Positions 32,759-43,708 of a stretch of DNA of 64,000 bases are shown here, one piece after another. A program made the position numbers and the translations under genes. Positions within the stretch are counted from its first letter, which is position 1. Each line of letters begins with the position of its first letter. The stretch spans positions 91,401,063 to 91,465,062 of the forward strand of contig NC_081841.1 of NCBI RefSeq assembly GCF_963259705.1, written 5' to 3'. The notes beneath the pieces were generated by a model, which searched no databases, had not been told where the DNA came from, and worked only from the letters and a program-made list of their open reading frames with translations. The DNA comes from Myotis daubentonii. Lineage: Eukaryota; Chordata; Mammalia; Chiroptera; Vespertilionidae.

Positions 32759-34139
32759 GCACGTAGATAGAAGTCTGTTCTTTTGCCAAAATCATTCTTT
32801 ATGAACTATCATATAAAAGTCATTGGCATAGTGCTTATTCCTATTAAGGAACTTACTTTTGAATCAATGAAAACATTTCTCTGAGGCTAGACCTTTCCTT
32901 GTCAAGGATATACTTTTTCTTAGGAGTTTTTACTTGAAGCCCCTGTTTCCTAAGGCCCTAGGGTTAGTTGGGTCTCTTTGTCATTAATACTTTTTATTTT
33001 GCTGGTTCTTGCCCCCTTCTGCTCTGTTAGAACTCCAGCCCTTTGCGAACCCTTCTTTCTCCCTTGGTGTGTCTAAAGTGCTCATGAGCATCTTAGGCCT
33101 GAGGTCCTGTGACGTGTCCTGGTACCACCTCTGCTACTGGCACTGGCCACTGCCACTCTGCTAGGCACAGCTGCTGCTCCCACTGGGATCCGCCCCTCCT
33201 CTTCCATATAATGTTAGGAGCTGGGGAAGGAAATGTGATTATCCAAACATCCGGTGTCAGAATTTGCTTTATGAAGGAAATAGTCTTGGGAAAAACACCT
33301 GGACGAGTGCTTGAGGAAGAATATGAGGCCCCAAAGGCTTGGATTTTGGCAAAGCTACTCTAAGCTTTTATTGGTTGGTCAGAGAGGGCGGGGGATGCAT
33401 GCAAGAACTAAGGAGGGGGAGGAGGAGGACGGATCTTGCAGCTGTTCCTTGGGGTCCCCCGACTACTTTGTGAAGTCTGCTCTGCTAGTGCATGCCCAGC
33501 AGAGAGTGGGTTTTAGGGGGTGAACTTGGAGATGCAGTACAGTGTGGAGACAACACTCATGTGACCAGGTCCAGGAGTAAAGACGCCCTGAGAACAGAAT
33601 CTCCCCAAAATGTCGACAAGGGCTTTGGGTTCCAGAGGCTGTAGAGGTGGGGGAAGTGTTGAGACCATTTTTCTACATGTTGAAGGACAATGAGTGCCCA
33701 GTTGACATATACATCTAGGTCATACTGGCATCATTTTGTCAAAAGAATTTTAACACCACTGTAATAGGTAGCTCAACTACCAATGTTGTATTTTATGTGT
33801 GCTTGGTGTGTTAATATGTCTGCAGTTCTTATAAAAATTTCTTTATTGCACAAAAAATTATAGTAATATATAACTATGTACCAAGAGCAATGTTAAAAAT
33901 CAAAACAAAGGATCATGTTCAGCCAAGCAAATCTAAAATGTCTGGCAGACAGGTGGTCAGTGTCCAGCTGGGTGAATGGGAAGTTCAGGAGGAGGTGGTT
34001 CCTTGTCTTTAGCAGCGCACAGGATTGAGCCCACAATCCCAGCAACCTATGAATCAGCTGTTTTATTTTTCCATTCTAGTAACATCTTTCAGGCTTGGGT
34101 TAATTTATTAAGGGAACAGGTAAAGTTTTACTTAAGATC
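32759..34139. other. Unassigned sequence with a GC-richer centre
   Basis: 33080-33640 is richer in G and C than its surroundings and may be an LTR fragment, but no TG/CA ends or matching partner were seen. Confidence 0.3.
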
Positions 34140-34410
34140 AGAAACAATCTTCTCATATTTAAGCCTCACCTGAAGCATTGCCACCTCACCTCTCTCCTTA
34201 ACTTCACCTGAGACCCCTTCTTTGAGACCCCTCAATTACTTTCTCCTCCCTAGTCCTTTAACAGTTTGCACATGTCTTAGTTTTCACAGTTGACACGTAA
34301 TTTGTAATTGGTGGTATATATTTTTCTTTGAGATTATACATTTCTTGATGGCAGCAACCTCTTGTTTGTGTTTGTGGCTTCCCAGAAATATTTACTGAAT
34401 GAATGATGCT
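34140..34410 (+). mobile_element. L2 3' fragment
   Basis: 'catttcttgatggcagcaac' and 'gaaatatttactgaatgaat' match the L2 3' end; pyrimidine-rich L2-like sequence precedes them. Confidence 0.5.
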
Positions 34411-34494
34411 GGGAACATGAGTAAAGGTATAGTAGAAGCAGAGGTGTTTTATTTCTTTTTTCCTGGAGTAAAGGGTAAGTGAAGAGGCATAGTG

Positions 34495-34672
34495 AGAAGT
34501 AAGATGAATGGAATAGTAACAGCAGCTATGCCAGTCACTGGTCTAAGCATTACATATATTACAGTGGAAGAAAGAGAACCAGAGAGGTCCAGTGACTTGC
34601 TCAAAGCCACTCAGCTAGTAGGTGGCAGCCAGGAGCTAGACCTCAGAGGCTGGGCCCTTAACCATCATTCTT
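34495..34672 (-). mobile_element. MIR SINE
   Basis: 'cagagaggtccagtgacttg' and 'cactcagctagtaggtggca' show the reverse-strand MIR core. Confidence 0.75.
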
Positions 34673-36167
34673 TTTCTGAGGTTGGAAGGGATTGAGAGAA
34701 CTCAGGTCACAGCTGTTACTATTACTGTAATATTACTGCAGAGCTCAACTGAACCATGTGGCTGACTCTTCTGCCAGCCCTTCCATTCTAGATGTGCCCT
34801 GCTTAACGCTCAGTTGGCAGGACAGGTGAGTCCAGGCCAAGGACTGCTAAGGAGTTTCTCTCTGTGACCTGGAAAACCTGGGATTTGAACTATATAATTC
34901 TTTCTCAAATTGGAGTCTGAGAACCCAGGGGATCCAAAAGTTCCATGAAAACTAAGTATTTTTATTTAGGTGTTAATTAACAAATTAATATAATCTTATT
35001 TGGGATCATCTTCTAATGGACTCCGGCCTCTTGATTTCAGGACCAAATGTTTGATATCTTCGTGAAGTATTATTTACCCTTTCTACATAGAAAGTACCCT
35101 GTTGTTCTCCTCCTCTTCATTGCCCTCCCCAGCCAGTTCTGACTCAATCTTCAGTTAGAAAGATCACAGCGTTTAACGGTGAGCATGTCTAAGCTGCTAT
35201 TTTCTTTTGCAGTGAAAATTTCCAATGAAAGATATTTTACAGAGTAAGTTTCTAATTTCTTAAGTTACTTCATATATTGAGCCTTTGACTTTGGATCATG
35301 AGAACAAATTCAAGGTATGAAATAATGCTGTTTTGCTCTGGATTACTGAGAGAAATACATGAATATTTAAGTTTGTGAATTGGAATTACACACCAAGAAA
35401 AGGCCAAATCAGTCTCTTTGCTGTTGGGACAGAGATTTTGCAGCAGGTTGATGAGCAGTTGCATCAAAACCACCTGTGCCATATTTATTTACTTTGTGAG
35501 ATGTAGAGCATGGATCTGCCTTTGAATGCACCAGCTTACAGCAAGTCATCAATAAAAATGCTGTAACAAGTGGATCTTTTTTTCATTAAACTTGAAATCT
35601 TTATTTTGTTTATTTTGGGACACACTATTAAAGTGGGTGAGTCATTTATCTTGTATAATTTTACCCATTGTGGATTTGGGTGCTTTTATTCTTGTGGTGA
35701 TGTTTAGATGTTTTTGTCTCCTGTATTTCCTGAAATTAGTTGGGTCTAGAGGCTTGATTAGATTCAGGATAAATATTTCAGAATACTGTATGCTGTATGC
35801 TCTCAAGTGCATACCATCAGAAGGTGCATAAAACTAGGTAGTCCCATTTGTAATCATGGAGGAGGCTCACCTCTCCAATCTGTTCTCCTGCCCAGTACTG
35901 TTTGTGAGCAAGAAAAGAAATATTTACTGTATTTGAACCTACCTTAACAAATACAGTTTCCATCTTAAAACCATTCCATATCCACCTTTTGGCAGTAAGC
36001 ATCTGAAACCATCCAAAAAACTGTAAGTGCCTTTTCTTGCCAATAATCTGTTAGCAAGTCTTAACTCAGGAGATCTGTCTCTCCAGGCATTCTGAGAAGC
36101 ACACATCTCAAATTACTTTCAGTTGAAATGGAAAATAAGTAAAACAAAGCAGGAACTAACTCATTAT
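34673..36167. other. Unassigned sequence
   Basis: About 1.5 kb with no supported exon, TSD pair or repeat family. Confidence 0.4.
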
Positions 36168-36620
36168 GGTAGGCAGAATAATGCCTCCATCCCCCAAAGA
36201 AGTTGTACATGTCTTAAACTCCAGGACCTGGGAATATGTTACTTTATATGGCAAAAGGGACTTTGCAGATATGATTAGGGAACTGATTTTTGGACCCAAT
36301 ATAATCATAGGAGAAACATGAAAAAGGGAGGCAGAAGAATGGATCAGAGCGATGTGATGTGAGGGTTGGATCCATTGTTGCTATCTTGGAAGATGCAGGA
36401 AGGAAGGGGCCATGAGCCAAGGAATGAAGGCAGTCTTTAGAAGCTGGAAAAGGCAAGGGACCAGAATCCCTCCTAGAGCTTCCAAAAAGGGACACAACAT
36501 CAAAGATCGCTTGATTTTTGCTCTGTGAGACCCATGCCCAACTTCTGACCTACATAACTATAAGATAAGTAAATGTTTTTTTAAATTATTGTTTGTGGTC
36601 ATTTGTTATGGTATCAACAA
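36168..36620 (+). mobile_element. Old MaLR-type LTR (MLT1-like)
   Basis: 'ggtaggcagaataatgcctc', 'aaaagggactttgcagatat', 'gccatgagccaaggaatgaa' and 'gacccatgcccaacttctga' follow the order of an MLT1-type solo LTR. No retroviral gene accompanies it. Subfamily not certain. Confidence 0.7.
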
Positions 36621-36654
36621 AATTCCACAAAAAGCACTTAAACTAAATATACAT

Positions 36655-36788
36655 GAGTAGGCAAACGTAGGTTTACAGTTGTGAATACATGAAACATAAG
36701 AGTTTATTCTTGTATCATTATTAATTTGTTATATATAAACTATTGTATTATTTATTTGTATTACAACTGTAAACCTACATTTGCCCAC

Positions 36789-36790
<2 letters not shown>
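36655..36790. mobile_element. Mariner-type MITE followed by (GT)n
   Basis: GTAGGCAAACGTAGGTTTAC at the left is the inverse of GTAAACCTACATTTGCCCAC at the right, giving TIRs of about 30 bp. A (GT)22 microsatellite at 36791-36834 directly abuts the right end, and the right TA is not visible. Confidence 0.75.
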
Positions 36791-36834
<44 letters not shown>

Positions 36835-36836
<2 letters not shown>

Positions 36837-37943
36837 ATAATAATGATCCTTAATGCCTAGAATCTATCTCTGGAAAGTTGTGGGCATTTGACAAGAGTGA
36901 TGTCAATGAGGATGTTTCTCAATAGCTGAAATATATCCAGGCTGTTGAAATGATTCCAGACATCATTTCAAGAGAAAAATGTAAACATTTAGTCATTTGT
37001 TTGATTCCAAGTATCTGAATGTTGGAATTATACATCCAGGTGTAGACCAGCTAGATCTGAAGGGAACTTTTCAATTTTCATCTGGCAAGAGTTGACATTT
37101 CCAGATTATGTGAGGTCCATCTGGAAACAGAGAAGTCCCCGGGTCTCAGGAGAACAATGAAATAAGCGCTGGGGGTCTTCTAGAGTCATGGTGCTTTCAT
37201 TAGGATGAGCCCTGAATGCTGTGGTCAGGCCCTTGGGCAGGCGACACAATTGCAATATTGTTTCCTTCTAAATCACCACCCTCCCTCTACTGTTGAAATG
37301 TGGTTAGCTTCTTCATTTCCCAATTAGGGTGCCACCCTTCTAATTCACACCAAACAAAAAGAGTTGAAAAATAAAACCTCATGGCTGGGCAGTGGGGATC
37401 GGGGAATGGGAGGAGGAGGGGAGGAAAAACATAATTTGGAACCAAAAACTGAAGGAGAGACTCATAGATTCACATCTCATCTTAGTTCAGGTAGGCCTCG
37501 TGTTTGACCTTGCATTAACCTCCCTGATCCTTAACTTTCCAGAACTCTATAAGGTGATTAATAATACCTGTCACATAAAGGTGGCAAGAATTAATAAACG
37601 GTAGTTAGAGGTGAAACATAAACCAAGTATAGCAGTTACTGCTTTTAAGATTTCTTAGAATACCTTGATGTTGCTTTTGCTTTAAGGTCTGTGAAGAGTT
37701 CAATGAAGTCATTTCTGAGTTGGGCACCAGTTATCTTTGTGTGCTAAATATTCTTAAGCCTACAGTAATTTCCTTGCTATAGCTATAATGTGATTCTGAA
37801 AATCAAATCATGTCATCTTTGTACATAGTCATTTGAGGTTTTCTCTCTTACCATGTGTGGGATCCTATAACACAGATATCAGCCTTATACTGAAATCAGT
37901 TGGGGTCCAAAAGATATTTCTCAGTCTTTTTTTTCTTAACATA
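36835..37943. other. Unassigned sequence
   Basis: No supported feature in about 1.1 kb. Confidence 0.4.
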
Positions 37944-38451
37944 TCCTATATAATAAAAGCCTAATATGCAAATTGTCCCCTCAACCAGGAGTTAAACTGG
38001 GAGTTCAAGCACTCGCTATGACATGCGCTGACCACCAGGGCATTGGTGACACAGTGCTGGCAGTGGGTGACAATGGAGGCACTGCCAGCCCCAGTGGGCC
38101 CTGACAAGAGCGGGACCATGGTGGGATGGTGGTGCAGGTGAGTGGGTGGTGCCAGGCCAAGGCAGGTGCAAGTGAGGGCCCAAATGCCCCACCAATTAAT
38201 TGTCCTGCAGATGGCAACCAGTGGTGGTGGTGGGGGGCGGGGCCGCTGCCCAGCTCCCAGACATTGAGGGAGCTGGGTGAGGGCCCAATAACTCAGGCGG
38301 AGGGGGCACATGGGGACTTGGGGGCCCAGGTGCTGCCCAGGTTCCAAAGGTCAGCTGGGACCTGCCCTTCCATGCCAAACGCTCCTGCTTCAATTGCCAG
38401 CCAGGCCTAGGGACCACACCTATGCACGAATTTTGTGCACCAGGCCTCTAA
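37944..38451 (+). mobile_element. HeliBat-type Helitron
   Basis: It starts TCCTATATAATAAAAGCCTA and ends GCACGAATTTTGTGCACCAG with 'gcctcta' in place of CTAG. The inside is GC-rich filler without Rep/Helicase. Confidence 0.92.
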
Positions 38452-38538
38452 TATGTTATATAACTAAAGTAACAAGAAATGAGAAATCATTACAGTATAA
38501 AAAATACTTTGAAGGGGGTCTATACAGTCTAAATCATT

Positions 38539-39119
38539 TAAAGGGTGGGTGTCCCAAAATTCATGCAAGAAGTAATTTTGATAGAAAACACAGGTTTATA
38601 ATTAAAAATTGTAAATTTTTTATTGATTCATAAAGTATACAGTATAGGGTTATGTATGGGATAGCATACATAAAAACTAGATTATCATGTCACGATAGCG
38701 AGCACCATTAACTGTTATTGCCTGAGCAGCCACAATTTCGAAGAAGAATGGTCCGATGATGCCTCCAGCCCAAAGTCCGCACCAAACAGTGACACGCTGT
38801 GGATGCATTTGTTTCTCAACAATCACTCATGGATTTTCTGAACCCCAAATGTGACAATTTTGTTGCTTAACCAAGCCATCAAGATGAAAATGAGCCTCAT
38901 CAAAATTCAGCCACATTTATGCAAAATGGTCATGGAAAATTTCAACAAAACAGTGCGTATGTGCCAGCAAAGCCGTGGAGGCCATTTACCCAGTATGCTA
39001 TTTCATACATAACCTTATACTGTATACTTTATGAATCAATAAAAAATTTACAATTTTTAATTATAAACCTGTGTTTTCTATCAAAATTACTTCTTGCGTG
39101 AATTTTGGGACACCCTTTA
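38539..39119 (-). mobile_element. Mariner-type transposon with long TIRs and a transposase remnant
   Basis: Terminal inverted repeats of about 125 bp (38541-38668 and 38990-39117) are about 95% alike by eye, differing mainly by a GGTG duplication near the left tip. TA flanks both ends. The centre holds a minus-strand transposase remnant. The element is much shorter than an autonomous mariner, so it has an internal deletion. Confidence 0.85.
38678..38913 (-). pseudogene. Mariner-superfamily transposase fragment
   Basis: The frame reads NFDEAHFHLDGLVKQQNCHI followed by WGSENP, a stop, then VIVEKQ and RVTVWCGLWAGGIIGPFFFE, ending VNGARYRDMI. This is the start of a DDE domain: DEAHFHLDG carries the first catalytic Asp. 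The later two acidic residues and the N-terminal DNA-binding domain are absent. The stop (TGA) fits CpG decay of an Arg codon. The style is close to transposases common in insect genomes, an impression from motif memory. Confidence 0.8.
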
Positions 39120-39298
39120 TTTTCATTAAAAAATTTAATGAACTATTTTAATAACTATTTATATTTATTTAAAAGATTTTATATTACTTTATAGTCAGTT
39201 TCCTTTTTTTAAGGCTAGTCCTCAGAGCCTGTTTGCCCTTTTCTCCTCTCCAATACATTGAGACATTGGGTCAATCAGAAAAAAAAAAATCCCCAGTG

Positions 39299-39336
<38 letters not shown>

Positions 39337-41049
39337 CTCAGCAAACTAATGTTAAGAACCTCCCCACACACGCACACAAATTCTCTGAAGAAATATATAT
39401 TAGCAAGATTGATAGAAATCACATTTATTTGTTATATGAAATTAGAACATTAAAACCAGTTCCCACTGCTTGCTGCCCACGCCTTGTACCCTGGGCAACA
39501 GCCTGTTTCTTGGTCAGGAATCAGGTGTAGCAAGTGGCTTCCTGGTGCCATTTGTGTTAGAGGGGGAAGAGGAGAACATAGGTCCTCATAGTGCTGTCTA
39601 GGACTCAGTTCCTCCATGAGATGCTTGGCTGGGCAAGGACAGCAAGCCCCTGCAGGATGCTGTGGCAGAGTTGTAGTGTCCTTAGATGCTGGTGATGGCA
39701 GTATGTTGGTAATGAGTAGATTAGGTATTTCAACATTTTTTTTTTTTTTGCCCTGGGAAATTTTCCAGGTATATCTCTGTTTTCTTTCAGTGACTGAAAA
39801 TGTCAGCTAGCATCAAACAGGTGTAGCTGACCTTTTTAAAATACAAAAGTGGTAGATCAACACACTGCCATTCTTTGTTCCTCTGATGGTTTGGAAACAA
39901 ACAAAGTGTCTTCTATTCAGTGAATGAGCCAATTCTGCTTTTCTTCTGTTCTCCCACAAGCCCTTCTCCTTTGTATTCTTGCAGAAAAATGCTGTGAATG
40001 CAACACATGCTATTTGATTTATCCCAGAGTATGACATGTAAAGTTTAGAAGAGATCAAGGTGAGACTTTTGGATTGCTGAAAGTTACACCATGGAGACCA
40101 GATTGTTTTTTAAATAGTGTGTAGTGCTTGAAGATAGTCATTTGATACTCTCTCCTATCCTAAATGAAATGTAAAGTAAATAGTTTGCTTAAATGCTGGA
40201 AGTCAAAGAAAAGTACTGTTCGTATGCCAGAAAGTTGGGGTTCCTACTAGATGCAGTATAGCTGGTCCTAGAGATTCATTTTCAACTCAACTTCACAAAG
40301 CAGAAGCATCACCTTCAGAGCAATATGTGTAGATCAGTGGTCTTCAAACTTCAAACTAGATGCCCCCTCAAAGGATGTTTAAAATGACGTACTTTCTCAG
40401 GTTTATAACTTGACATCTAAATGTTTTTTTAAAAATAATTTTTTTGAAATAGGAGGTAGAAAACATAGTTCATAAGTTGAAAGATGAAGAATGATTTATG
40501 TGAAATAAAATATTTCATGACATGATTTTATAAAACATTAAATCTGAAAGAAGTCAATAAAAAAAAAAACTTGCATAGAGACTTTATCCAGCACATCTTG
40601 AAAAATCTGGTGACTCCAGGTTGTTTTTTTTTTTTTTTTTTTTTTTTTTGGTTTTTTTTTAAACACTGCAGTTACCTTAAAAGTAACCCACATCATTAAT
40701 ATGTTACTTTATTGTGAATTCAGACTTTCCCATATTGGCAAGGTCATCCTGTTTATGGGACAGGGAGAGACAGGAAGGGGTTTTTCCCAACTAACATTTA
40801 GAATCATGTAGGGCAGCACACCATAGTAAGAGTTGAGCTGTATGAATAGTATGACTTTTTTTTTTTTTTTCCTGTAGAGTGAGAGAAAGAATATTGCTAA
40901 TACCCCAAAATTCTCAGGCAGTTTTAGAAAAGAGTACATATGGAAGGTGAGAGTGTAGGAACTCATTTCCATAAATCTCTGCCTTTGGAAAGTCCATTTG
41001 AAGACTTCTGGAATAGAGACTGCTGGAATAGCTTGTGGTAGATGGAAGA
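39120..41049. repeat. Unassigned sequence with (GT)n and poly-T
   Basis: (GT)15 lies at 39302-39332, short T-runs at 39738 and 40857, and a T-run of about 26 at 40624-40650. The section 40333-40620 starts 'cagtggtcttcaaactt', like a hAT end, but no partner end was found. Confidence 0.45.
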
Positions 41050-41620
41050 GAATTAAAAACAACCATTAGCAGAAAGTAATCGAATAGGTACAAAAAAATC
41101 AGTAAACTTGGTCGATAAAATAAAAAGCTAGTTCTTTAAAAAGACAGATAAAACAGGCAAGCCTTTGGCAAGTTTTATCACAAAAATAAGGAATTTTAGG
41201 AATGAAAAATGAGAGATTTTGATTTTTTTAATCCTTTACTACCCTTTTATGTACAGCTTTATGCAAAGAATTTGAAAACCTAGATGAAACAGATATTTCT
41301 AGGAACATATCAATTGCCAAAGTTGACTAGAGAAGAGGAAGAAATTTGAATAACCCAACCTTTAATGTTATATCATTAAAAATTCTAGAAGGATCAAAGA
41401 CAAAAATGAAACCACAAAGGAACTAGCAAGAAAATGTAAATGAGTCTATTTATAGTTTTGGTAAGGGAAAGGTCTTTATAAGCATGATATAAAACCAAGA
41501 AACCATAAAAGGGAAAAATAATTTAATTATATAAATATCTAAAGCTTCTTTTCAGTAAACAACTTTAAGCAAAGTAAAAATAAGCAAATTAAGAAGAATT
41601 ATTTGTAATACAAATGACAT
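41050..41620 (+). mobile_element. Old L1 ORF2 fragments
   Basis: 'agctagttctttaaaaagac', 'ggcaagcctttggcaagttt' and 'gaattttaggaatgaaaaat' follow L1 ORF2 in sense, with later pieces joined by deletion. Confidence 0.55.
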
Positions 41621-42912
41621 TATGGTGAGGATAAGACTGAAAGGCAGGTAGCAGAAATACTCTCTCTTATGGAATTTGATTCAGATTTTATGGTATTGTT
41701 GTTTGTAAAATTCAGGAAGAAATGGTAAAAGAGGTATCTATTTCCTAGGCTGGATTAAATAGAACAAAATTCCATTTTCTTGGCTCTGGCAACAAGAATA
41801 AAATTGAAAATCAAGTTACACCAGAGAGTTCTGTTAAACAGAAAAACATGAGATTAAGAGATGGTATAACAAGTAGATGACCTGAAAAATGTTTTGCCTT
41901 TGGGAAAGCAGGTGTTTAAACTAACTGATAATGGTCAAACTTATTTTTCCCATCTAAACTTGATATCCCAAGAAGCCAGTGGCTAAATTCCCCCCTGCCC
42001 TCCACTTATTTTAGTAACTTTAATGTTTAGAATTTGATGTTTAGAAGTTTAGAAACTTTAATGTTTTCCTGAAATAGTTTTATTGGGGTCATTAAAGTTG
42101 GATTTTGCAACCTCAATTTTTACTGTAAAATATTTTGGCATGAATTTGATGCTTCCCACCATCTTAAAAATATGATTACTAGCCATTGATTAAAGCAATA
42201 AAAATTATTTAAGGTGCTCTTTGATTTGTGTCAATATGGAAGAACTATAATTTTTGAGGTCTGCATTCTTCCTTGTGAGAAACTGGAGTACAAATAGAGT
42301 TGGTTGGGTCTTAAGGGCCAGAGTGATATACCTGTTTAAAGCAACCTGGAGCCCAAAGAACCATAGGTTTGGACACATTGATAGTCTTTTAGAGGACATA
42401 GGAGTCAAGATGGAGAAACCAAGGTCATTCTAAAGCACAAAGAGCAGAAGCCTTGTCTGGACGTCGTGAAAACTGGAATGGAATAAGCAGATCCAGAGTC
42501 AGGGAGAGTGAGGGCTTGGGTACTCTGAAAATCAAACTGACTCTTGCTTTTAATGAACTTTGAGCATAGCTGTGTGAGCTGGTCAGTACAGGTATGCTGT
42601 GTAAACAATGAGGAATTAAATACATACACATGAGCTGTTTATTCCTATCCGATATAAATAATAGAACACTTTCCCTAAATGGTTTCAGTGTTTTTAATAG
42701 AATAGGTCCCAGAAACTTCTATAGTCTGTGTCCTCTTTCAATAAAATGAAGATAAAATAAGGAAGTAATTATTTAGTATCTAAAAATATTTTCTGAATTT
42801 GATACAATACACTGTGCTGTCTTTGGGGTTGAGCAGTATCTAGATACTGCACAGGCTATAGTCCCATATTTTAGAAACAAAGTTTTAAAAGGTAAAATAA
42901 AATTTTAAAAAA
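41621..42912. other. Unassigned AT-rich sequence
   Basis: No exon or repeat family recognised in about 1.3 kb. Confidence 0.4.
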
Positions 42913-43122
42913 GCTCTGGCTGGTGTGGCTCAGTTGGTTGGAGGGTCATCCTGTGTACCAAAGGGTCACAGGTTTGATTACCAGTCAGGGCACATATCCA
43001 GGTTGTGGGTTCAATCCCTGTTAGGGTGTGTGAGGGAGGCAACTGATTGATTTCTCTCTCTCTCTTACTTCCCCACCTCTCTTCCTTTCTCTCTCTCTAA
43101 AGTAAATAAAAAATAATTATAT
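42913..43122 (+). mobile_element. VES-type SINE (diverged)
   Basis: The head 'ctctggctggtgtggctcag' has an A box, followed by a CT-rich part and an A-rich tail. It is older than the copies with clean TSDs. Helitrons follow directly. Confidence 0.75.
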
Positions 43123-43129
43123 ATGTATA

Positions 43130-43391
43130 CTAGTGGCCCGGTGCACGAATTCATGCGCAGGTGGGGTCCTTCGGCCTGGCTGGTGATCAGGCCAATCAGG
43201 GCCGTCTCACCCAGTCCCGATCGGAGAGATCAGGACCAGCTGGCCAGCCAGCCAGGGGTAGGGACTGCAGGAGGTTGATTGTGGGAGCACACTGACCACT
43301 AGGGGGAGTTCCTACATTGAGCGTCTGCCCCCTGGTGGTCAGTGTGTGTCATAGTGACCAGTCGTAATGGTCGCTTAGGATTTTATATATA
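43130..43391 (-). mobile_element. Helitron, upstream member of a tandem pair
   Basis: CTAGTGGCCCGGTGCACGAA at the left is the reverse of a Helitron 3' end. The other end is 'tcgcttaggattttatatat', the same type of 5' end as the Helitron at 9018. Confidence 0.85.
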
Positions 43392-43393
43392 TA

Positions 43394-43708
43394 CTAGAGG
43401 CCTGGTGCACGAAATTTGTGCACTTGGTGGGGGGCCCTCAGCCCAGCCTGTGCCCTCTCACAGTCTGGGAGCCCTCAGGATGTCTGACTGATGGTTTAGG
43501 ACCGCTCCCCATGCTTGCTGTGCTCACCAGCCATGAGCCTGGCTCAGGGCTTCTGACTGAGCAGTGCTCCTCCTGTGGGAGTTCACTGACCACAAGGGGG
43601 CAGTTCCTGCATTGAGCATCTGCCCCCTGGTGGTCAGTGCACATCATAGCAACCGATCATTCCACCCTTCAGTCAATTTGTATATTATTAGCCTTTTATT
43701 ATATAGGA
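43394..43708 (-). mobile_element. Helitron, second member of the tandem pair
   Basis: It runs from CTAGAGGCCTGGTGCACGAA to 'tagccttttattatatagga'. Its 3' end lies within a few bases of the 5' end of the previous copy. It shares a 'ccctggtggtcagtg' block with that copy. Confidence 0.9.

Noticed and set aside
35204..35246. A mini-exon between 'ttttgcag' and 'gtaag'-like signals
   Set aside because: It is only about 30 bases, with no coding evidence; such signal pairs are common by chance.
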